A stretch of DNA of 64,000 nt from Sphingomonas melonis (GCF_013409985.1 NZ_JACCBY010000001.1:372001-436000), one strand, 5' to 3'; shown: positions 17,046-27,394, counted from the first letter of the stretch. Made by a program: numbers and translations. Notes: generated by a model from the sequence alone, not told the origin.

Positions 17046-17652
17046 GATAATGCTCCATGCGTTGCAGATAGCGGGCGAGCACGTCGATCTCGATGTTGAC
17101 CGCCTGCCCCTCGGCAAGGCCGCCGAGCGTGGTCACCGCCTGCGTGTGGGGGATGAGGTTGACCCAGAAGCGGGTCGTCTCGCCATCGTCCTCGACGCCG
17201 TTGACGGTCAAGGAGACGCCGTCGATCGTGATCGAGCCCTTGGGGGCGATGAACGGGGCGAGCGCTGCCGGCACGGCAAAGCCGATGCGGTGCGATTCGC
17301 CGTCCGGCGTGACGTCGAGCACCTCGGCGATGCCGTCGACATGGCCGGTGACGATATGGCCGCCGAGTTCGTCGCCGAGCTTCATCGCGCGTTCGAGGTT
17401 GAGGCGGCGGCCCACCGTCCACTGATCCCTGGCGGTGCGCGCGATCGTCTCGCCCGACGCCTGTACGTCGAACCAGCCGCGGCCGCCCTCGCGTCCCTTG
17501 TCGATGACGGTCAGGCAGACGCCCGAACAGGCGATCGATGCGCCAAGGTCGATCGTGTCGGGATCATAGGCGGTGGCGATGCGGACGCGCGTGTCGCCTC
17601 GGACCTCGACCGTCTCGATGGTGCCGATATCGCTGACTATGCCGGTGAACAT
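17035..17652 (-). CDS. ribE: Riboflavin synthase alpha subunit
   Basis: A 205-residue trimeric riboflavin synthase that dismutates two 6,7-dimethyl-8-ribityllumazine molecules. The MFTGIVSDIG N-terminus is diagnostic, and the two internally repeated barrels are visible (ASIACSGVCLTVID near 38, then GSITIDGVSLTVNGV near 136). It overlaps ribD by 16 bases and ribB by 11, so translation within the operon is coupled. Confidence 0.96.
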   Translation of the reverse strand: MFTGIVSDIGTIETVEVRGDTRVRIATAYDPDTIDLGASIACSGVCLTVIDKGREGGRGWFDVQASGETIARTARDQWTVGRRLNLERAMKLGDELGGHIVTGHVDGIAEVLDVTPDGESHRIGFAVPAALAPFIAPKGSITIDGVSLTVNGVEDDGETTRFWVNLIPHTQAVTTLGGLAEGQAVNIEIDVLARYLQRMEHYRGR

Positions 17653-18653
17653 GGGGTGCGCTCGTAGACCTCGAGACGGTCGGTGCCAAGGTCGCGCGCA
17701 TCGTGCAACCGCCAGCGGCCGTGGGTGGTGCCAAGATCGGCGATGCCGAGGTCGCCGAGCGCCGCCTTGCCCGCGCCGATCAGGATCGGCGCACGGTAGA
17801 GCAGCAGGCGATCGACCAGATCGGCGCGGAGGAAGGCGGCGGCGGTCCCGGCGCCGCCCTCGACGAGGATATGGTCGGCGGGGAGGGTGGCGACGGCGTC
17901 GGGCGAGTCGATCCAGACCACCCCGCGCTCGCCCTCACCCGCAGGCGCGGATGGGTGAGGGCGAGAGGACAGGATGATGCGTAACGGGCTGCGATCCTCC
18001 AGCCCCGGCAGCCGCACGTCGAGGCCGGGCTTATCCGTCTCCCACGTCCCGCGGCCGACGAGGATCGCCTCGTGCCGGCTGCGTTCGAGGTGCGCGTGGG
18101 CGCGCGCCTCGGGGCCGGTGATCCAGCGGCTGCTGCCGTCGGGCAACGCGATCCGTCCGTCGAGCGAGGTGGCGAGCTTGAGCGTCACGAACGGCCGGCC
18201 GAGTCGCCGACGCGTGAGGAAGCCGGCCATGCTGCGCACCGCGTCCGCTTCGCACACGCCGACGCTGACCAGGATGCCCGCATCGCGCAGGCGGGCGAGG
18301 CCGCTGCCGTTCGTGCGCGGATCGGGGTCGCCGAGCGCCACCACCACGCGTGCCACCCCCGCCGCCACGAGCAGGTCGGCGCAGGCCGGTCCGCGCGGCG
18401 AAACATGCGCGCAGGGTTCGAGCGTCACATAAGCGGTGGCGCCCCGCGCGGCCGAGCCGGCGGCGGCGAGCGCCATCGCCTCGGCATGGGGGCGGCCGCC
18501 GGGCTGCGTCCAGCCGCGGCCGACGACGCGATCCTTCGCGACAAGGACGCAGCCGACATTGGGATTGGGTGCGGTGCGGCCGCGCGTCCGTTCGGCGAGC
18601 GCGAGCGCCGCGGCCATCCAGCGCCGGTCTTCGGCGGCGGTTACAGCCCCCAC
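17637..18653 (-). CDS. ribD: Bifunctional pyrimidine deaminase/reductase RibD
   Basis: A 338-residue bifunctional enzyme. The N-terminal deaminase domain has zinc ligands HAEAMAL (His near residue 56) and PCAHVSPRGPAC (Cys near 81 and 90). The C-terminal NADPH-dependent reductase begins at about residue 150 (PFVTLKLATSLDGRIALPDG). Between residues about 230 and 242 is an unusual segment (RPHPSAPAGEGERG) that is encoded by a perfect-arm palindrome at 17928-17965. The GTG at 18653 is the only start that keeps the deaminase N-terminus; it overlaps the end of the small membrane-protein gene by 13 bases. No FMN riboswitch was recognised upstream of the operon. Confidence 0.95.
   Translation of the reverse strand: MGAVTAAEDRRWMAAALALAERTRGRTAPNPNVGCVLVAKDRVVGRGWTQPGGRPHAEAMALAAAGSAARGATAYVTLEPCAHVSPRGPACADLLVAAGVARVVVALGDPDPRTNGSGLARLRDAGILVSVGVCEADAVRSMAGFLTRRRLGRPFVTLKLATSLDGRIALPDGSSRWITGPEARAHAHLERSRHEAILVGRGTWETDKPGLDVRLPGLEDRSPLRIILSSRPHPSAPAGEGERGVVWIDSPDAVATLPADHILVEGGAGTAAAFLRADLVDRLLLYRAPILIGAGKAALGDLGIADLGTTHGRWRLHDARDLGTDRLEVYERTPCSPA
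17928..17965. repeat. Palindromic element in frame inside ribD
   Basis: Arms CTCGCCCTCACCC (17928-17940) and GGGTGAGGGCGAG (17953-17965) are perfect inverted repeats of 13 bases around a 12-base centre. The length with flanks preserves the ribD frame and codes for a Pro/Gly/Glu-rich loop in the reductase domain. The arms are shared with the intergenic element at 1239-1329. Confidence 0.9.
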
Positions 18654-18988
18654 TTGTTCATCGCGTCATCGACCGTCTTGAACTGGCTGCGCAATTTCTC
18701 CTCGCGCGCCTTTTGCGCGGCGATGCGCTGATCCTGTTCGACCTTGTCGATCGCCTGCTGCGCCTTGATCTGCGCGTCGGTGCGATTGGCGGCGTAATTC
18801 TTGAAGTAGATGATGTTGGGCTGGTACGGCTCGGGCGGAATGTCGTTGCGCATGAAGGCGTAGACGAAGAAGCCGGTGACCGCCATCGCCGCCACCAGAA
18901 AGCCGAGGTCGCGCGGCTCACGCTGCGACAGGAAGAAACGCAGGTCGCGGAAGGCGTGGAGCGGCGAGAAGCGGCGGAAGAACTGCAT
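18641..18988 (-). CDS. Small single-pass membrane protein with a charged C-terminal helix
   Basis: A 115-residue protein I cannot name. It has a short basic N-terminus (QFFRRFSPLHAFRDLRFF), one hydrophobic helix at about residues 30-47 (LGFLVAAMAVTGFFVYAF), and a C-terminal part rich in Gln, Lys and Arg (residues 70-105) that could be a coiled coil. The topology would place the C-terminal part in the periplasm. It sits first in the riboflavin operon and overlaps ribD by 13 bases. The ATG at 18988 is used; GTG at 18991 is equally possible. Its role in flavin synthesis is unknown and may be nil. Confidence 0.75.
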   Translation of the reverse strand: MQFFRRFSPLHAFRDLRFFLSQREPRDLGFLVAAMAVTGFFVYAFMRNDIPPEPYQPNIIYFKNYAANRTDAQIKAQQAIDKVEQDQRIAAQKAREEKLRSQFKTVDDAMNKWGL

Positions 18989-18991
18989 CAC

Positions 18992-19512
18992 CGGAAGATA
19001 GGGGACGGGGGACGGCGAGGCCAGCCCCCGGGACGCAGCAGGGCGATCGCGTTTGCCTATGGCTGCGGTGATGAGGTTCGATCGGCTTCCTCCTCTTACC
19101 CGTCACCCCGGACTTGTTCCGGGGTCCACCAGGCCACAAGGGAATGGTGTCGGATCGAGCCTTTCTCCTCGCCGCAGAGTGGACCCCGGAACAAGTCCGG
19201 GGTGACGGGGTGTTGGTGGAAAGCGGCGGACTCAAGCAGACCTCCATATGCGATGGCCCGCTCTAGCGGGGGAGGAACTGGACTGAACGTCGATCAGGCC
19301 TGGAGCACGGCAGACTCACGAACCCGCGCCTATGCACCCGCGGCGCGCAGAGGGTGCAGCCGATACCCAATCCCGGCGACACCCAGTTCCGGCTTCGTCG
19401 CAGCGACTTGCCCCGATGCGCCTGCGCAAGCCGGCACACCGGAGCCGCGGCAAGGCCGACGACCTCGGCGGTCGCGACGGGTGGGTAGGGCGAAGGTCCG
19501 CCCCACCGCCGT
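18992..19512. other. Gene-free stretch between the riboflavin operon and tonB
   Basis: No plausible gene is seen. Positions 19050-19275 are occupied by the extended form of a family A repeat (see 19101-19208). The flanks from 19276 to 19512 show no convincing coding pattern, hairpin or RNA gene. The promoter of the riboflavin operon must lie close to 19000 but could not be assigned. Confidence 0.6.
19101..19208. repeat. Family A inverted-repeat element, full-length copy
   Basis: Arms CGTCACCCCGGACTTGTTCC and the inverted GGAACAAGTCCGGGGTGACG are separated by about 60 bases including AAGGGAATGGTGTCGG and TTTCTCCTCGCCGCAGAG. Homology to the copies at 32140 and 32357 continues outward on both sides for about 50 bases. 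Confidence 0.9.
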
Positions 19513-20190
19513 TCAGTCGGCGTCTTCCATGCGGAAGGTCAGCGTCATCGTCCGCCAGGCCTCGACGGGCACGCTGCCGCGGGTGGCGGGCTTGAAGCGC
19601 CAGGCGCGCGTCGCCCGCTCCATCGTCGCCTGCCAGAAGGCGTCGCTGGTCGCGTTGACCCGCTCGATCTGTTTGACGCGGCCGTCGGTGCCGACCAGCA
19701 CGCGAACGGTGACGCGGCCATCGTGATTGGCGCGCCGCTCGGCGGGCGGATAGGTCGGCTGGAAGTCGTCGGCGTAGCGCGGATCGACCTGCGGCCCGAC
19801 CAGTGGCGGCAGCGGCGGCGCGACCGGTTCGGCGGCGACGGGACCGGGGTCGCTGCCGATCGTCGGGCCGGCGGGCGGGGTCGGGTCGACGGCGCTTGTT
19901 GTGAAGTCCGATGTCGTCGGTACCGTGATCGGGGGGATCGGTGCGGTGATCGACTCGATCGGACGGCTCGCCGCCATCTCGTGCGGCTGGGGCTGGGGCC
20001 GCGGCTGTTCGGGCGGCGGCGGATCGAGCGGGATGTTGTGGGTCACCAGCACATGTTCGGGGCCGCCGGGCAGGATCTGCGGACCGGCGAACATCAGCGC
20101 GGCGACCAGCGCGGCGTTGATCGCGATCGCGGCGGTGAGGCCGGTGGGGTTGAAACGGGTCGGTTGGGCGTAGCGGTCAGCGTACATCAT
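19513..20190 (-). CDS. tonB: Energy transducer TonB
   Basis: A 225-residue TonB protein. One transmembrane helix lies at about residues 17-37 (GLTAAIAINAALVAALMFAG), followed by a Pro-rich periplasmic spacer (about residues 55-140, with PPPPEQPRPQPQP) and a C-terminal TonB domain of about 80 residues (PTYPPAERRANHDGRVTVRVLVGTDGR and RAWRFKPATR). TonB couples the ExbBD proton-driven motor to outer-membrane TonB-dependent receptors. The ATG at 20190 follows CAGGAGACGG. No exbB/exbD or receptor gene adjoins it, so the partners are elsewhere. Confidence 0.92.
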   Translation of the reverse strand: MMYADRYAQPTRFNPTGLTAAIAINAALVAALMFAGPQILPGGPEHVLVTHNIPLDPPPPEQPRPQPQPHEMAASRPIESITAPIPPITVPTTSDFTTSAVDPTPPAGPTIGSDPGPVAAEPVAPPLPPLVGPQVDPRYADDFQPTYPPAERRANHDGRVTVRVLVGTDGRVKQIERVNATSDAFWQATMERATRAWRFKPATRGSVPVEAWRTMTLTFRMEDAD

Positions 20191-20312
20191 CCGTCTCCTG
20201 TGCTGCGACTCGATTTGTTCTCCTGCAGTGAAGCGATGCTACGTTGTATCGTCACGCCGTCAAGCCGAAGCTAGCCGTGGCGCGGAGGCACGGGCGGCGG
20301 CGCGGTCGCGGG

Positions 20313-21641
20313 TCAGGCGGACAGGCGCGCCATCGTCCGTTCGCGGCCGATCAGCGGCAGCAGCGCCGCCATGTCCGGGCCGTGGTCGAGGCCGGTCAGC
20401 GCCTGGCGCAGCGGCAGGAACAGCGCCTTGCCCTTGCGGCCGGTCGTCTCCTTCAGCGCAGCGGTCAGCGCCGCCCAGGGATCATGCGCCCAGTCGATCG
20501 CGCCGGCCGCGGCGGCCGCCTGGGACAGATAGGCTCGCGTCTCGTCGTCGAACGCCGGGGGCTCGATCGGCCCTTCGATCACCCGCCACCAGTCTGCCGC
20601 CTCGGCGACGCGGGTCAGGTTGGGGCGCACCGCGTCCCATTCCGCCGCGCCCATCCCCGCGGGCAGCCGTGCCGCCACCGCCGCGAACGGCAGCTGGTGG
20701 ACGATCCGCGCATTGACCTGCGCCAGCTCCGCCTCGTCGAAGCGCGCGGGCGCGCGGCCGAAACGCGCGAAGTCGAATGCGGCGATCAGCGGCGCGGGAT
20801 CGGCGAGCGGCTCGACCGGATCGCTGGTGCCGATCCGCGCGAGCAGCGCGATCACCGCCTGCGGCTCGATCGCGGCCTCGCGGAAATGCTCGACGCCGAG
20901 CGAGCCGAGCCGCTTCGACAATTTGCCTTCCGCGCCGGTCAGCAGCGCCTCGTGTGCGAAGCGCGGCGGGGCCACGCCCATCGCATCGAACATCTGCAAT
21001 TGCAGCGCGGTGTTGGAGACGTGATCCTCGCCGCGCACGACATGGCTGATGCCGAGGTCGGCGTCGTCGATCGCGGACGGCAGCATATACAGCCACGAGC
21101 CGTCGGCGCGGCGGATCACCGGGTCACTCATCGTCTTCGGATCGAAGCTCTGCGGGCCGCGGATCAGGTCGTCCCAGGCGATCGGCGCGTCATGGTCGAG
21201 CTTGAAGCGCCAGTGCGGGCGGATGCCCTCCGCCTCCAGCCGGGCGCGCTCCGCCTCGCCCAGCGCCAGCGCGGCGCGGTCGTAGACCGGCGGCAGGCCG
21301 CGGCCGAGCAGGATCTTGCGCTTGAGGTCGAGCTCCTGCGCGGTCTCATAGGCCGGATAGATCCGTCCCGCCGCGACGAGCGAATCGAATCGTTGCTGGT
21401 AGAGGGCGAATCGCTCGGATTGGCGCACCTCGGCGTCGGGCGTCAGCCCCAGCCAGGCGAGATCAGCGCGGATCGCGTCGACGAACCGCTCCTCGGACCG
21501 TTCGGCATCGGTATCGTCGATGCGCAGCACGAAGCGCCCGCCATGGCCGCGCGCGAACATCCAATTGTGCAGCGCCGCCCGGATGTTGCCGACGTGCAGC
21601 ATGCCGGTGGGCGAGGGGGCGAAGCGGGTGGTGACGGTCAT
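20313..21641 (-). CDS. gltX: Glutamate--tRNA ligase
   Basis: A 442-residue class I aminoacyl-tRNA synthetase. The HIGH-type motif is HVGN within APSPTGMLHVGNIRAALHNW near residue 16, and the KMSKS-type motif is KLSKR near 239. Length is shorter than E. coli GltX (471), typical of the second GltX paralogue found in many alphaproteobacteria, one of which can serve tRNA-Gln. Start ATG at 21641; a longer open frame upstream is not family-like. The prs gene diverges 118 bp away. Confidence 0.94.
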   Translation of the reverse strand: MTVTTRFAPSPTGMLHVGNIRAALHNWMFARGHGGRFVLRIDDTDAERSEERFVDAIRADLAWLGLTPDAEVRQSERFALYQQRFDSLVAAGRIYPAYETAQELDLKRKILLGRGLPPVYDRAALALGEAERARLEAEGIRPHWRFKLDHDAPIAWDDLIRGPQSFDPKTMSDPVIRRADGSWLYMLPSAIDDADLGISHVVRGEDHVSNTALQLQMFDAMGVAPPRFAHEALLTGAEGKLSKRLGSLGVEHFREAAIEPQAVIALLARIGTSDPVEPLADPAPLIAAFDFARFGRAPARFDEAELAQVNARIVHQLPFAAVAARLPAGMGAAEWDAVRPNLTRVAEAADWWRVIEGPIEPPAFDDETRAYLSQAAAAAGAIDWAHDPWAALTAALKETTGRKGKALFLPLRQALTGLDHGPDMAALLPLIGRERTMARLSA

Positions 21642-21759
21642 GGCGGGTGGCCTAGTCAGTCGGCCCCGCGGCGACAAGCGCGTCGCCGGTGCGTCTCGAT
21701 GCTTTCGATTTTGTGACGGTGGCTCTAAGGCGCGGGGCGATACGGGCGGGAGCTGACCA

Positions 21760-22695
21760 ATGAAATTGATGACCGGCAATTCGAACCTTCCGCTCGCGCG
21801 GGCGGTGGCGGGCTATCTCGAAATCCCGCTGACCGACGCGCTGGTCCGCCGCTTCGCCGACGAGGAGATCTTCGTCGAGATCCAGGAGAACGTGCGCGGC
21901 GAGGACGTGTTCGTGCTCCAGTCGACCGGCTTCCCGGCCAACGACAACCTCATGGAAATGCTCATCATGATCGACGCGCTCAAGCGCGCGTCGGCGCGGC
22001 GGATCACCGCGGTGATCCCGTATATGGGCTATGCGCGGCAGGACCGGAAACCGGGACCGCGCACGCCGATCTCGGCCAAGCTGGTCGCCAATCTGATCAC
22101 CGTCGCCGGCGCCGACCGCGTCCTGTCGGTCGACCTGCATGCCGGCCAGATCCAGGGCTTTTTCGATATCCCGACCGACAATCTCTATGCCGCGCCGGTG
22201 ATGAGCGCGGACATCAACGCCCGCTTCAAGGGCAAGAACCTGATGGTCGTCTCGCCTGACGTCGGCGGCGTGGTGCGCGCGCGGCAACTGGCCAAGCGAC
22301 TCGACAATGCCCCGCTCGCGATCGTCGACAAGCGCCGCGAACGGGCCGGCGAGTCGGAGGTGATGAACATCATCGGCGACGTCGAGGGCCGCTTCTGCAT
22401 CCTGATCGACGATATCGTCGACTCCGCGGGCACGCTGTGCAACGCCGCAGCCGCGCTGCGCGAGGCGGGGGCGGAGGATGTCGTCGCCTATGTCACGCAC
22501 GGTGTGCTGTCGGGTGGCGCGGTGGCGCGCGTCGAAGGCTCGGCGCTGCGCGAGCTGGTGATCACCGACTCGATCGGCAACCACGAGTCGATCGGCAAGG
22601 CGGACAAGATCCGCCACCTGCCGATCGCGCCGCTGCTCGGCGAGGCGATCAAGCGCATCGCCGACGAGACGAGCGTGTCGTCGCTGTTCGATTGA
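21760..22695 (+). CDS. prs: Ribose-phosphate pyrophosphokinase
   Basis: A 311-residue PRPP synthase that makes phosphoribosyl pyrophosphate for nucleotide, histidine, tryptophan and NAD synthesis. Typical segments are [20 protein letters not shown] near residue 30, the flexible loop [11 protein letters not shown] near 127, and the PRPP-binding [14 protein letters not shown] near 216. Class I length. The ATG at 21760 has a weak GGAG-type site ahead. It is divergent from gltX. Confidence 0.96.
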   Translation: MKLMTGNSNLPLARAVAGYLEIPLTDALVRRFADEEIFVEIQENVRGEDVFVLQSTGFPANDNLMEMLIMIDALKRASARRITAVIPYMGYARQDRKPGPRTPISAKLVANLITVAGADRVLSVDLHAGQIQGFFDIPTDNLYAAPVMSADINARFKGKNLMVVSPDVGGVVRARQLAKRLDNAPLAIVDKRRERAGESEVMNIIGDVEGRFCILIDDIVDSAGTLCNAAAALREAGAEDVVAYVTHGVLSGGAVARVEGSALRELVITDSIGNHESIGKADKIRHLPIAPLLGEAIKRIADETSVSSLFD

Positions 22696-22732
22696 TGCTA
22701 TAAAGCGAGCGTTGGACCGGCCCTCATCTCTG

Positions 22733-23197
22733 ATGAGGTGGCTGCGGAGGTGTCGCAATGTCCTTGTTCCCCAAGATCAAGCGCCCTGCCCTTATGTCAG
22801 CGATCTCGATGCCGTTGTTTCACAAGGGCATTGTTCCTATTGCGACAAGGTCGTCCACGATATCACCTGCATGACCGATGGCGGGCGGCGGCAGCTGGTC
22901 GAGTCGCACGACGGCAATCTCTGCGTGCGTTACACGGTGCTCCGCCCCGTCCTGGCGGCGATGGCGATCGGCCTGAGCACGACGGCGGCGGTCGCCGCCG
23001 ATCGACCGGCCGAACCGGCCCGCCATCATAAGGGCAAAGCCGTCAAGGCCGCGGCGAAGACGGCGCACGATCCGCCCGTCATCGCTGTCCCCATGGTGGG
23101 GGCGCCGATCATGCCGTCGCCAGCGGAGGACGCATCTCATCCAGCGCCGGACGGCGTCACCTGGGTCAAGGAAACGCCCGCCGTCAGCAACGATTGA
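22733..23197 (+). CDS. Cys-rich cytoplasmic head plus single transmembrane helix, unknown function
   Basis: A 154-residue protein I cannot name. Residues about 12-60 contain five cysteines, with the pair CSYC followed by DKVVHDITCMT. This is the kind of short CxxC...V.D module found at the N-terminus of several uncharacterised sphingomonad and Bacteroidetes proteins and likely binds a metal. A hydrophobic helix follows at about residues 70-88 (VLAAMAIGLSTTAAVAA), then a Lys/Ala- and Pro-rich tail, presumably periplasmic. The ATG at 22733 is chosen; a TTG at 22712 would add seven residues. It lies 37 bp after prs on the same strand. Confidence 0.7.
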   Translation: MRWLRRCRNVLVPQDQAPCPYVSDLDAVVSQGHCSYCDKVVHDITCMTDGGRRQLVESHDGNLCVRYTVLRPVLAAMAIGLSTTAAVAADRPAEPARHHKGKAVKAAAKTAHDPPVIAVPMVGAPIMPSPAEDASHPAPDGVTWVKETPAVSND

Positions 23198-23213
23198 GCC
23201 GGCGTCCTCCTGC

Positions 23214-23549
23214 TCAGCGCTGCGAGAGCGCGACGATATGGTCGAACACCGCCGGGTGCAGCGGCTTGGCAAAGGCGCAGCCGTATTTGAACTTGTCGCG
23301 CCAGGCGACGACCGCCTCCAGCCCCGCGAGGCCAGGCAGCGTCAGCCACACCACCGTGCCCGGCCAGAGCGTGAAGCTCGTCTCGGCGCGGAAGCCGGAC
23401 AGCGACAGGTCGGTCACCTCGATCTCGAACCGGGTCTGGCCGCGATCGCGCAGGTGTGCGCGCATCTTGACCGACTTGCGCAGCGCCTGACGGGCTTCCT
23501 CACCCGGTTCGACCGGGTCATAGGGTGGCGTGAAAGTCGGCTGTTCCAT
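23214..23549 (-). CDS. PilZ domain protein
   Basis: A 111-residue stand-alone PilZ domain. The second half of the c-di-GMP binding motif, D/NxSxxG, appears as DLSLSGFRAE near residue 47, and the basic N-terminal part QALRKSVKMRAHLRDRG (residues 21-37) supplies candidate arginines of the RxxxR motif, though spacing is not exact. It could bind cyclic di-GMP or be a degenerate member. The gene is separated from crtZ by 24 bp on the same strand. Confidence 0.85.
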   Translation of the reverse strand: MEQPTFTPPYDPVEPGEEARQALRKSVKMRAHLRDRGQTRFEIEVTDLSLSGFRAETSFTLWPGTVVWLTLPGLAGLEAVVAWRDKFKYGCAFAKPLHPAVFDHIVALSQR

Positions 23550-23573
23550 GGCCGCAACCCTGGCAGCGATTGG

Positions 23574-24092
23574 TTACTTTTCTGCCAACGTCTGTCCCGC
23601 GGCGGGCACGCGGACACCCTGGCGGCCGCGCCGCTTGAGCTCCGCCTTGAGGTCTTCGGGCCGGGGCGCGACGAGGAAGCCGAAGCTGACATTGCCCTCG
23701 CGCGTCTCGACGACGTGATGCAGCCGGTGCGCCTGGACGATGCGGCGCATATAGGCCGATTTCGGCAGGTAGCGCGTCGGGATGCGCTGATGGACGATGA
23801 TGTCGTGGAAGCCGAAATAGATCGCACCGTATGCGGCGATCCCCGCACCGATCCAGACGCAGCCCGGCCACCAGCCCCATTGCAGTCCGCCGAGCAGCAG
23901 CACGAACGAGGGCACCGCGAAGATCGCGGCATAGAGGTCGTTGAGTTCCCACGCCCCGGTGCGCTTGCGATGATGGCTGGCGTGCAGGAACCAGCCCGGC
24001 CCGTGCATCACCCAGCGGTGCGCGGCATAGGCGAACGCCTCCATGCCGATCACGGTGGCGAGGAAGAGGAGGATGCCAAGCGGCCAGGCCAT
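23574..24092 (-). CDS. crtZ: Carotenoid 3-hydroxylase of the CrtZ / sterol desaturase family
   Basis: A 172-residue di-iron membrane hydroxylase that adds 3-OH groups to the beta rings of carotenes, giving zeaxanthin-type yellow pigments. The four histidine motifs are present: HRWVMH near residue 21, HASHHRKRTGAWE near 33, HDIIVHQ near 95, and HRLHHV near 122. Membrane helices lie between. Start ATG at 24092; longer in-frame starts are not hydrophobic-led. Sphingomonads are typically pigmented by such carotenoids. Other crt genes are not in the window. Confidence 0.9.
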   Translation of the reverse strand: MAWPLGILLFLATVIGMEAFAYAAHRWVMHGPGWFLHASHHRKRTGAWELNDLYAAIFAVPSFVLLLGGLQWGWWPGCVWIGAGIAAYGAIYFGFHDIIVHQRIPTRYLPKSAYMRRIVQAHRLHHVVETREGNVSFGFLVAPRPEDLKAELKRRGRQGVRVPAAGQTLAEK

Positions 24093-24223
24093 GCGCGTTC
24101 CGTGTAATGCGATGCGTTTGCAATAACGATCGAACGGGGATGTCGATCCGGGGTGGATTCGGCGCGCTGCCTGTGCAAAAGGCCGCACCAATCTCCTCTT
24201 AATAGCATAACGCGAGGCAGGCC

Positions 24224-25423
<1,200 letters not shown>

Positions 25424-25465
25424 TCCGGCTTCTTCCCCGCGAGGGGAGGAAATCGCGTAAAATTT

Positions 25466-25505
25466 ATCGGGCCCGGGCATCATGTCCGGGCCCGATTCGT
25501 TTGAT
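25466..25505 (+). terminator. Hairpin terminator after sucC
   Basis: Perfect arms ATCGGGCCCGG and CCGGGCCCGAT around a GCATCATGT loop, followed by TCGTTTGAT. Very stable stem, weak T-tract. It sits 42 bp after the sucC stop and separates sucC from etfBA. Confidence 0.75.
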
Positions 25506-25633
25506 CGGGGCAGATGCCGTTACGGCAAGCGGCATTTCCCGTACCGGACTTGCGAAAGTCGCGGAAAATAGCCATCTCACCCGCCGATGCGACGCCGGAA
25601 ACAGGCGTCGAGGGCGCAATCGGAAGGAAGCTG

Positions 25634-26380
25634 ATGAAGGTGCTGGTGCCGGTCAAGCGCGTGCTTGATTACAACGTGAAGCCCCGCGTGAAGGCGGACG
25701 GGACGGGCGTCGATCTGGCGAACGTCAAGATGAGCATGAACCCGTTCGACGAGATCGCGGTGGAAGAAGCCATCCGTCTCAAGGACAAGGGCGTCACCGA
25801 GATCGTCGTCGTTTCGATCGGCGAGCCCAAGGCGCAGGAGACGCTGCGCACCGCGCTGGCGATGGGCGCGGATCGGGCGATCCTCGTCACCTCCGACACC
25901 AAGGTCGAGCCGCTCGGCGTCGCCAAGATCCTTGCCAAGATCGTCGAGGAGGAGGAGCCGCAGCTGGTCATCCTCGGCAAGCAGGCGATCGACGACGACA
26001 ACAACCAGACCGGCCAGATGCTCGCCGGCCTGCTCGGCTGGGGCCAGGGGACGTTCGCGTCGAAGGTCGAGTTGGGCGACGGCACCGTTACCGTGACGCG
26101 CGAGGTCGACGGCGGGCTGGAGACCGATTCGTTCCCGCTGCCGGCGATCGTCACCACCGACCTGCGCCTCAACGAGCCGCGCTACGCCTCGCTGCCCAAC
26201 ATCATGAAGGCCAAGTCCAAGCCGCTCGCGCAGAAGACCGCTGCCGATTACGGCGTCGACGTCACGCCGCGGCTGACGACGCTCAAGGTCGTCGAGCCGG
26301 GCAAGCGCCAGGCGGGCGTCAAGGTCGCCGATGTCGACGAACTCGTCACGAAGCTGCATGCGATGGGGATTGCCAAGTGA
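25634..26380 (+). CDS. etfB: Electron transfer flavoprotein subunit beta
   Basis: A 248-residue EtfB, which carries AMP and, with EtfA, passes electrons from acyl-CoA and other dehydrogenases to ETF-quinone oxidoreductase. The beginning [20 protein letters not shown] is characteristic, as is the family segment [25 protein letters not shown] near residue 115. Start at ATG 25634, after AAGGAAG. The stop overlaps the etfA GTG by four bases. Confidence 0.96.
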   Translation: MKVLVPVKRVLDYNVKPRVKADGTGVDLANVKMSMNPFDEIAVEEAIRLKDKGVTEIVVVSIGEPKAQETLRTALAMGADRAILVTSDTKVEPLGVAKILAKIVEEEEPQLVILGKQAIDDDNNQTGQMLAGLLGWGQGTFASKVELGDGTVTVTREVDGGLETDSFPLPAIVTTDLRLNEPRYASLPNIMKAKSKPLAQKTAADYGVDVTPRLTTLKVVEPGKRQAGVKVADVDELVTKLHAMGIAK

Positions 26381-27306
26381 AGACGCTGGTCTGGGTCGAG
26401 CATGACGGCAGCGCCGTCAAGGATGCCACGCTCGCCGCGGTGACCGCCGCGTCGCAGCTCGGCGAGGTCCATCTGCTGGTCGCCGGCCAGGGCGTCGATG
26501 GCGTCGCACAGGCGGCGGCGAAGATCGCCGGCGTCGGCAAGGTGCACGTCGCCGACGATGCCGCTTATGCCCATGCGCTGGCGGAGAATATCGCGCCGCT
26601 CGTCGTCGATCTGATGGGGCATCACGATGCCTTCGTCGCGCCGTCGACGACCACCGGCAAGAATGTCGCGCCGCGCGTCGCCGCGCTGCTCGACGTCATG
26701 CAGATCAGCGACATCCTGTCGGTCGAGAGCGAGGACACGTTCACGCGTCCGATCTACGCCGGCAATGCGATCGCGACGGTGCAGTCGTCGGACGCCAAGA
26801 AGGTGATCACCGTCCGCGGCACCGCCTTCGAGAAGGCGGCGACCGAAGGCGGGACGGGCGAGATCGAGGCGGTGGCGGCAAAGGGCGATGCGGGCGTGTC
26901 GACCTTCGTCAACGCCGAGATCGCGCAGAACGCCCGGCCCGAACTGACCAGCGCGAAGATCATCGTGTCGGGCGGCCGTGCGCTGCAGAACGGCGAAAAC
27001 TTCCATGCGATCATCGAGCCGCTCGCCGACAAGCTCGGCGCCGGCGTCGGCGCGAGCCGCGCGGCGGTGGACGCGGGCTTCGTGCCCAACGACTATCAGG
27101 TCGGCCAGACCGGCAAGATCGTCGCGCCGGAAGTCTATATCGCGGTCGGCATCTCCGGCGCGATCCAGCATCTCGCCGGCATGAAGGATTCGAAGGTCAT
27201 CGTCGCGATCAACAAGGACGAGGATGCACCGATCTTCCAGGTCGCGGACATCGGCCTTGTCGGCGACCTCTTCAAGGTCGTGCCGGAGCTGACCGAGAAG
27301 CTGTGA
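26377..27306 (+). CDS. etfA: Electron transfer flavoprotein subunit alpha
   Basis: A 309-residue EtfA, the FAD-binding subunit. The C-terminal FAD signature spans [20 protein letters not shown] (near residue 226) and [23 protein letters not shown] (near 248). The GTG start at 26377 overlaps the etfB stop (GTGA), implying translational coupling and equal subunit yield. A GC-rich stem follows the stop. Confidence 0.96.
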   Translation: MKTLVWVEHDGSAVKDATLAAVTAASQLGEVHLLVAGQGVDGVAQAAAKIAGVGKVHVADDAAYAHALAENIAPLVVDLMGHHDAFVAPSTTTGKNVAPRVAALLDVMQISDILSVESEDTFTRPIYAGNAIATVQSSDAKKVITVRGTAFEKAATEGGTGEIEAVAAKGDAGVSTFVNAEIAQNARPELTSAKIIVSGGRALQNGENFHAIIEPLADKLGAGVGASRAAVDAGFVPNDYQVGQTGKIVAPEVYIAVGISGAIQHLAGMKDSKVIVAINKDEDAPIFQVADIGLVGDLFKVVPELTEKL

Positions 27307-27312
27307 TGTGAC

Positions 27313-27344
27313 GGTGGCGCGCGGCCTGCGGGGCGCGCGCCACC
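27313..27344 (+). terminator. Possible terminator after etfBA
   Basis: Arms GGTGGCGCGCG and CGCGCGCCACC form an 11-bp perfect stem with a 10-base loop just after the etfA stop, followed only by TTCCCG. The absent T-run lowers confidence. Confidence 0.5.
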
Positions 27345-27355
27345 TTCCCGTCCGA

Positions 27356-27394
27356 ACAAAAAAGAGCGGCCCGACACCAGCAATGTCGGACCGC
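27356..27394 (-). terminator. Rho-independent terminator of the epsC-glutaminase-lipoprotein operon
   Basis: On the minus strand the stem GCGGTCCGACA / TGTCGGGCCGC (one mismatch) is followed by CTCTTTTTTG. It ends the operon whose last gene stops at 27442. Confidence 0.85.

Noticed and set aside
18989..19100. FMN riboswitch upstream of the riboflavin operon
   Set aside because: No RFN-element sequence blocks were recognised; region is partly occupied by a repeat.
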